A stretch of 64,000 nt of DNA from JAUIKM01 sp964445695. Lineage in GTDB: Bacteria; Bacteroidota; Ignavibacteria; Kapaibacteriales; UBA7675. Made by a program: the position numbers and the translations under genes. Position 1 is the first letter of the stretch, and each line of letters starts with the position of its first letter. The DNA lies in NCBI GenBank assembly GCA_964445695.1, contig CAYULF010000001.1, positions 248,001 through 312,000 of the forward strand, read 5' to 3'. Positions 58,795-64,000 of the stretch are shown piece after piece. Below the pieces are notes generated by a model that ran no database searches, had not been told where the DNA came from, and saw only the letters and a program-made list of their open reading frames with translations.

Positions 58795-61458
58795 TTGAGA
58801 GCCAAGCTGTCTTTTGTATACACACTGCTTTGTGTGCTTTTCATCCTCTCCGCGGCAAATCACAACGCCTTTGCGCAGAGTCGCATGAAACAACTCGCCG
58901 TCAGCGCGGTCCAGTCCATCATCGTCGATTATCGCAGCGGCACGCCGCAGTTCACCGGATTGGGCCGCTCGGGATTTGAATGCGTGGCCCACGCCGAAGA
59001 CGCCGACGGCAACATGATTTTCTGGCTGTCCCTCCCGCTTCCGATTACCTCAGAGACCAAAGGGATTTTCCTGCCGGACGGCACCATGATCCCCGGCTCC
59101 GACCAGATTCTGGCGCATCAGTCGGCCGTCGAAAGTGTCATTTGCCCAATGCCGGGCGAAGACGGCGTGTTTTACGTCCTGCATACAAACTTCGTCGATG
59201 AAACATTCCGAATCGACCAGTCGCGCAGCTACTACTCAATCGTCGACCTGAATATGAACGGCGGCACAGGCGGCATGCGCGCCATCAACGTGCTGATCGG
59301 CGAAGACGGCGACCGCCCCGCTGAAGGCATGGAGGTCATCGCCCTGCGCAATCCCTGCACGGATGTTTACGATCGATACCTCCTGCTGCAGTACGACATG
59401 GCCATCGATGCTTTTACAACCCGCATATTCGACGCCGACGGCTTCCGCGAACGCGAAATCCTGTTCAACTACGCCGAGCCCTCCAGCTTCAGCGGCCGCG
59501 GCGAGCTGGAATTCCACGAAGGCAAGGTCGGCATGGCATTTAACGGCTCGGGCCGAGCCCTGGTGTTTGACTACGAACCCACGACGCAGGAACGCTCAAA
59601 TCAGGTCGAAATCACAATCCCGCGCGACGGAATCCTCGATCTCTTCCGTGCGCCCGGCGGCCTGGAATTCTCGCCCGACGGCAGCAAACTCTACCTGACG
59701 CATTTTTACTTCGCAGCCAATACCATTTATCAGGTCGAGCTGGACAACGGCCTGACGCAGCACAAATACGACTACGACCGCCTGCCGGGCAGCATCGAAC
59801 TGGGGCCGGACGGCAAAGTTTACGTCGCCGGTCAGGAAAACATCATCGTCTTTGACGACCCCAACCTGCCCGCCGCGCCGATGCGCCAGTTAAATCTCGG
59901 CGGCCTGCTCGACGGCGGTTTCGGCATGACGGATCCGGTGCAGTACCACACGGTCCCCTACGGCGGCGAATCGCCCGAGCTGACAATTCAGGTGGTCCAG
60001 GAGGAGTGCCCATGCCTCGGAACGGCGCGACTCACGGCTTCGGACGGCTTTGTGTCCTATCGCTGGAATCCCGGTGGCGAAACAGAAAGAAGTATTGAGG
60101 TAGCGGAATCGGGTAGCTACTACGTGACGGCGGTGGACGAAGCCGGCTGCAGCTACGATTCGGAGCCGGTTGAAATTGAATTGAACAAGCCGACGATTGA
60201 ACTCCGGATGCCCGATCAGACGGTCGACGTGGGAACGACTTTCAGCGTTCCCGTTGAATATGACGGTCCTTTTCCTCTCGCGGGCTGCACCGCCCCGATC
60301 GCCGATATCACGGTAAGCGTCGACAACGATCTTGTGGATTTTCTCGGAGCGGACGATCTGGCCGTGATGAACACTCAGGTCAACGGTGGCCGCCTGGAAA
60401 TCCGCTTTACGGCTACGCTGGAGAACGATGTCTTGGGCAGCCTCAACTTTGCGGTCTGCCCCACGAGCGACGCACGGACAGGCACTCTCCAAATAGAATC
60501 GGGCGCCGTCAACAGCTGTGATTTTGAATTTGATTTTGTCGACGCCCAATTGACAATCCGCGACACGCCACTGGCGATAGACGGCGACCTGAGCCTTTGC
60601 ACCTGCCGCCCGCAAACCACGCTGAGCGCTCCCGACGGATTTGCGGACTACTCCTGGACACCCGGCAACAGCAACAGCCAATTTTTGCTTGTCAGCGAAC
60701 CGGGAGATTACAGTGTTTCAGTGACGACGGAAGCCGGCTGTGTGCTCAATTCGGAGTCGGTGACAGTGGAATTCCTCGAATCAGAGGTCGAATTCAGTCT
60801 GTCGTCCGCCGCCGGCGCCGCGGGCGAAACCGTGCAACTGACGCTGGATGCGGCGGTTAGCGGCACCGACGACCCGGACTGCACCCCGGACGAGTTTGAA
60901 CTCAGTCTGCGTTATCTGCAATACCCCGCGGCACTGATGCAGACTTCCGCCGGACTGGATCTGGTCGACGTGCAGCGCTCCGGCGAATACGAAACCGCGC
61001 GCATCCGCGGATTACGTACCGACCTGCCGCTCAATCTCGATTTTATTTTGCTGGCCGACGCAATTCACGGAACCGACGTCGAATTGCTCGATCTTGAATG
61101 GATTGGCTGCGGTGCGTCCAATACCACGTTCAGCAGTGGACGTCTTGAGGTCGACAGCAGCTGCATCACAACCAGGATTGTGATTCTGTCTCCCGGCGCA
61201 CTCATGACCGTCAGCGGCGCAAACCCCGCCGCTAGCGAGACCGAAGTGGCGTTCGACACGGAAATCGACGGAGTTGTCCGACTGCAGCTGCGCTCTCTCA
61301 CCGGCAGTCTGACGCGCGAATTCCTGCGCGAATACCGATCCGCCGGCAGTCACCGCGAGCAGCTGCGCACGGCCGACATCGCTTCCGGGCAGTACCTCCT
61401 GCTGCTGCGCCGGCCCGACGGGCGCACCGAAAGCTGTTTGCTGAACATCCTGCACTGA
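58795..61458 (+). CDS. Secreted propeller protein with T9SS-like tail
   Basis: An 887-residue protein starting with TTG at 58795. The signal peptide is FVYTLLCVLFILSAANHNAFAQ. Residues about 30-390 form a propeller-like region (GGLEFSPDGSKLYLTHFYF, GSIELGPDGKVYVAGQ) like the N-terminal half of the adhesins at 11-17.8 kb. Two short Cys-paired repeats (CLGTARLTASDGFVSYRWNPGG...AGCSYDSEPVEI and CRPQTTLSAPDGFADYSWTPGN...AGCVLNSESVTV) alternate with two cohesin-like domains. The end (MTVSGANPAASETEVAFDTEI...ASGQYLLLLRRPDG) is a Por-type sorting tail. Presumably a surface-anchored binding protein; ligand unknown. Confidence 0.85.
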   Translation: MRAKLSFVYTLLCVLFILSAANHNAFAQSRMKQLAVSAVQSIIVDYRSGTPQFTGLGRSGFECVAHAEDADGNMIFWLSLPLPITSETKGIFLPDGTMIPGSDQILAHQSAVESVICPMPGEDGVFYVLHTNFVDETFRIDQSRSYYSIVDLNMNGGTGGMRAINVLIGEDGDRPAEGMEVIALRNPCTDVYDRYLLLQYDMAIDAFTTRIFDADGFREREILFNYAEPSSFSGRGELEFHEGKVGMAFNGSGRALVFDYEPTTQERSNQVEITIPRDGILDLFRAPGGLEFSPDGSKLYLTHFYFAANTIYQVELDNGLTQHKYDYDRLPGSIELGPDGKVYVAGQENIIVFDDPNLPAAPMRQLNLGGLLDGGFGMTDPVQYHTVPYGGESPELTIQVVQEECPCLGTARLTASDGFVSYRWNPGGETERSIEVAESGSYYVTAVDEAGCSYDSEPVEIELNKPTIELRMPDQTVDVGTTFSVPVEYDGPFPLAGCTAPIADITVSVDNDLVDFLGADDLAVMNTQVNGGRLEIRFTATLENDVLGSLNFAVCPTSDARTGTLQIESGAVNSCDFEFDFVDAQLTIRDTPLAIDGDLSLCTCRPQTTLSAPDGFADYSWTPGNSNSQFLLVSEPGDYSVSVTTEAGCVLNSESVTVEFLESEVEFSLSSAAGAAGETVQLTLDAAVSGTDDPDCTPDEFELSLRYLQYPAALMQTSAGLDLVDVQRSGEYETARIRGLRTDLPLNLDFILLADAIHGTDVELLDLEWIGCGASNTTFSSGRLEVDSSCITTRIVILSPGALMTVSGANPAASETEVAFDTEIDGVVRLQLRSLTGSLTREFLREYRSAGSHREQLRTADIASGQYLLLLRRPDGRTESCLLNILH

Positions 61459-61610
61459 GCGTCCGGGACCGCTCCTGTACATGGCCCGACAATTCATTTG
61501 AGCCTGCGGGTGGAATGACGCTGTTGATGCGCCCCGACTGTGTATATTTGCAGGTGGCGTGAACGGCGGGCGGGACCGCCAGGTGAATCAAAGCTGATTA
61601 CCGAGCTTGT

Positions 61611-63323
61611 ATGCTTCAATTTCTCCGTATCGAAAACTTTGCCCTGATCGACCTGGTCGAAATCGATCTGTCCTCCGGTCTGACGATCATCACCGGTGAA
61701 ACCGGCGCAGGCAAATCGATTATTGTCGACGGCATGCTCGCCCTGCTGGGCGCGCGTCGCCGTGCCGAAGTGGTGCGCGACGGAGCGGCCAAAGCAGTCA
61801 TCGACGGTACGTTCCTGGTTGAAAACAACGCCGACATCGCAGCATTTCTGCGCAACAACGACCTGGAACCGGAAGTCGACAGCGGCGAGCTGTTTGTTCG
61901 GCGCGAAATCACGCGTCGCGGCGGGTCGCGCTCGTTTATCAACGACCGGCCGGCGACGCAGTCACTCGTGCGCGAACTGGGCGCGATGCTCATCGACTTT
62001 CACGGCCAGCACGACCACCAATCGCTGTTGCGCCCGGAACTGCATCGCGGCCTGCTGGACCGCCTGGCAGAGACCGAAGCAGCCCAGGAGCGCTACCGCA
62101 CCGCCTACCGCACACTGACCGCCTCCGCCCGCGAACTTAAAACCCTTACCGAGCGCGAACGTGAGTTGCGCTCTCAGGAAGAATTCAGTCGCTTCCGCCT
62201 GCGCGAGATCGAAGACGTCGATCCCGGTGAAAACGAACTGGAAGAACTTGAGCAAGACATCAAGCTGCGCGAAAATGCCGAGTTGATTTTTGAGCAGACA
62301 CAGGTCATCGCCGATCAGCTGTACGAAAACGACGGCGCGGTTCACGATGTCCTCTCCGGCCTGCGCGACAAACTCGAAGACCTCAGCGAGCTCGATCCGG
62401 AATTCGCCGCCCAGCGCGACGAATGCAACAGCGCACTTGTCGCCGTCGAGGAAATTGCCCGTTTTGCCCGCGCCTACAACGACGCGATCGACTTTGACCG
62501 CGAGCGGCTGGAGGAAATGCGCGAGCGCTCGCTGCAGTTGCAGGCGCTGCGCAAGCGCTTCGGCACCATGAAGGAAGTCTTCAGCGAACGCGCGCGCCTG
62601 CGCGAGGAATTGCGCCTCACCGAGCATTTTGAAGAAGAAATCGCCGCCTGCCGCGGGAGGATCGACGCAGCACGCGAAGACGTCGCCCGGCGCGGCGCTG
62701 AATTGAGCAAAATGCGCCGTGCGACGGGTCAGAAGCTGGCGCAGTCCGTAGCGCGCAGCATGCGCGAGCTGGGAATCAAACACGCGCAGTTTGAAGTGCG
62801 CATCGGCCACAATGAAGCCGCGGGCGACGACGGCGTGTGGGTCAAAAACGGCGGGAAAAAGGTTCAGGCATGGAATCACGGCCTGGACACGGTGGAGTTC
62901 TACGTGGCCACCAACCCCGGCATGGATGTTCGCCCGCTGGCCAAAACGGCGTCGGGCGGCGAAATCTCGCGCATTATGCTGGCGCTCAAGTCCATGGTCG
63001 CCGCCGGCGATCACGTCGCCACGCTGGTCTTTGATGAAATCGACACGGGCATCAGCGGCGGTATCGCGCAGAAGGTCGGTCGCGCAATGAAATCGCTGGC
63101 CGGTAGCCGTCAGATTCTGTCAATTACACATCTGCCGCAAATAGCGGCGCTCGCCGACCGTCATATTTTAGTCCGTAAGGAAAACAAAAAAGGCCTGGTC
63201 AAAGTGCATGTCCAGTCCCTCGAAAGCGACGATCGTACGCGTGAAGTCGCCCGCTTGCTGAGCGGAGAAAAAATTTCGGATGCCTCGTTGGCCAGCGCCC
63301 GCGAGCTGATGTTGGTTGAGTAA
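61611..63323 (+). CDS. recN: DNA repair protein RecN
   Basis: A 570-residue SMC-like ATPase of standard RecN length. The N-terminal half opens LQFLRIENFALIDLVEIDL, with Walker A TGETGAGKS at about 29-37, then a GQHDHQSLL motif characteristic of RecN. Coiled-coil arms run from about 165 to 390. The C-terminal half has the signature TASGGEISRIMLALKS, Walker B TLVFDEIDTGISGG and H-loop ILSITHLPQIAAL. RecN holds broken DNA ends together during recombinational repair of double-strand breaks. No SOS-type box was recognised upstream. It is followed by the RelA/SpoT-type HD gene after 107 bases. Confidence 0.96.
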   Translation: MLQFLRIENFALIDLVEIDLSSGLTIITGETGAGKSIIVDGMLALLGARRRAEVVRDGAAKAVIDGTFLVENNADIAAFLRNNDLEPEVDSGELFVRREITRRGGSRSFINDRPATQSLVRELGAMLIDFHGQHDHQSLLRPELHRGLLDRLAETEAAQERYRTAYRTLTASARELKTLTERERELRSQEEFSRFRLREIEDVDPGENELEELEQDIKLRENAELIFEQTQVIADQLYENDGAVHDVLSGLRDKLEDLSELDPEFAAQRDECNSALVAVEEIARFARAYNDAIDFDRERLEEMRERSLQLQALRKRFGTMKEVFSERARLREELRLTEHFEEEIAACRGRIDAAREDVARRGAELSKMRRATGQKLAQSVARSMRELGIKHAQFEVRIGHNEAAGDDGVWVKNGGKKVQAWNHGLDTVEFYVATNPGMDVRPLAKTASGGEISRIMLALKSMVAAGDHVATLVFDEIDTGISGGIAQKVGRAMKSLAGSRQILSITHLPQIAALADRHILVRKENKKGLVKVHVQSLESDDRTREVARLLSGEKISDASLASARELMLVE

Positions 63324-63430
63324 AACAAGGCAGCGTTTTGCCGCACGCACGAATCCAAATCCGGGCGCGCAGATAAAACGTTAAATGTTTTTTGGCCTGC
63401 AAGGCTGTTAACAATTTCCGGCGGAACCGT

Positions 63431-64000
63431 ATGAGTACTGTCCCCTACAACATGACTTTTCTCTCGCGCACGGAATTGGTGGCCGCACTTAAACACCGCA
63501 TCAATCCGGTCGAGTTAACAAAGGTGGAAAGCGCCTACGAACTGGCGGAGAACGTCCACGCACCGCTGGACCGCAAAGACGGCAGCCCCTGGTTTTACCA
63601 CATCACCCGCGTCTGCGGCATCGTCCTGAACGAACTTAACATTTACGACACCGACTCCCTCTGCGCCTCGCTGCTGCACGACGTGCTGGAGGATTCGGAG
63701 ACCGTGTCGAAGAACGTCCTGGAATACAATTTCGGCTCATATGTGGCTTACATCGTTGAAACGCTGACGAAGGACCTGAGCCGACAGCGCGAACTGCCCG
63801 ACGTGGTGGATCGCGAACACGTGGAACAACTGCGCCACGCCAGCCAGGACTGCGTGCTGATTCGTCTGGCGGCGCGCCTGGACAACTTCCGCTGTCTGGA
63901 GTTTAACCTTAAACGCAATCCGATTAAGTACGTTAACGATACAATTGAGCGCTACACGCCGCTGGCGCGCAATTCCAACGACGCCAATCTGCGCTACCTG
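63431..64000 (+). CDS. RelA/SpoT-type HD-domain protein (partial, runs off right edge)
   Basis: ATG at 63431 begins a frame that is open for all 190 remaining codons. The visible part is an HD phosphohydrolase domain as in (p)ppGpp hydrolases: WFYHITRVCGIVLNEL supplies the first His, and DSLCASLLHDVLEDSETVSKN the HD pair with the following Glu-Asp. YVAYIVETLTKDLSRQ and QDCVLIRLAARLDNFR continue the fold, the latter matching the K/RLADRLHNMR segment of SpoT with an Ala change (LAARLDNFR). The synthetase domain, if any, lies outside the window. The role is probably alarmone turnover or a related nucleotide hydrolase. Confidence 0.8.
   Translation, partial: MSTVPYNMTFLSRTELVAALKHRINPVELTKVESAYELAENVHAPLDRKDGSPWFYHITRVCGIVLNELNIYDTDSLCASLLHDVLEDSETVSKNVLEYNFGSYVAYIVETLTKDLSRQRELPDVVDREHVEQLRHASQDCVLIRLAARLDNFRCLEFNLKRNPIKYVNDTIERYTPLARNSNDANLRYL

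Noticed and set aside
61962..63014. 350-codon frame antisense to recN
   Set aside because: recN is unambiguous; the antisense frame shows the usual shadow composition.

Overview
The window looks like a chromosome segment from a member of the Bacteroidota/Chlorobiota (FCB) branch. Several secreted proteins end in the C-terminal sorting tail of the type IX secretion system (T9SS). A promoter upstream of the MarR gene fits the Bacteroidetes TTTG-N19/20-TAnnTTTG form, and many Shine-Dalgarno sites are GGAG. Coding DNA is GC-rich, except for a clearly AT-rich stretch near 47.6-50.3 kb. I would not name a genus; an Ignavibacteria/Kapabacteria-like lineage is only a guess.

Layout. 0.35-4.3 kb: two coupled secreted proteins of unknown function, convergent with a small protein carrying an L7/L12-like helix hairpin. 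4.7-10.6 kb: a leftward operon with a TetR regulator and its operator, a LolA-like periplasmic protein, two FtsX/LolE-type permeases, a LolD-type ATPase and an outer-membrane barrel. 11.1-19.9 kb: T9SS surface proteins, including a tandem pair of large propeller/PKD adhesins. The downstream copy carries an in-frame stop, and the pair shares a 2,160-bp homogenised 3' block. Two paralogous Cys-rich secreted proteins flank a small BNR protein. 21-31 kb: a large BNR-propeller protein, an HPt protein, a Tat-lipoprotein Mn-type superoxide dismutase, a PhoD-like phosphatase with a T9SS tail, a bacteriocin-like lipoprotein with a small membrane partner, and a DinB-family protein. 31.2-39 kb: a MarR-controlled efflux cluster (MFP, RND, TolC-like, MFS).

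39.2-51.5 kb is an accessory island. An IS21 element with an inverted remnant beside it marks the left border, and a tyrosine recombinase broken by two in-frame stops marks the right border. Between them, all on the minus strand, are four TIR-domain proteins in three cassettes: TIR followed in frame by a WD40 gene across a TAG-ATG junction; a ThsB-like TIR overlapping a SLATT membrane protein; and TIR-SHOCT followed by TIR-TPR-ankyrin. I read this as an antiphage defence island. The TIR+SLATT pair is the best candidate for an undescribed Thoeris-like system.

52-64 kb: an ECF sigma factor, an anti-sigma-like membrane protein and a lipoprotein; a large cytosolic hybrid histidine kinase; another secreted propeller protein; recN; and the first 190 codons of a RelA/SpoT-type HD protein that runs off the right edge.
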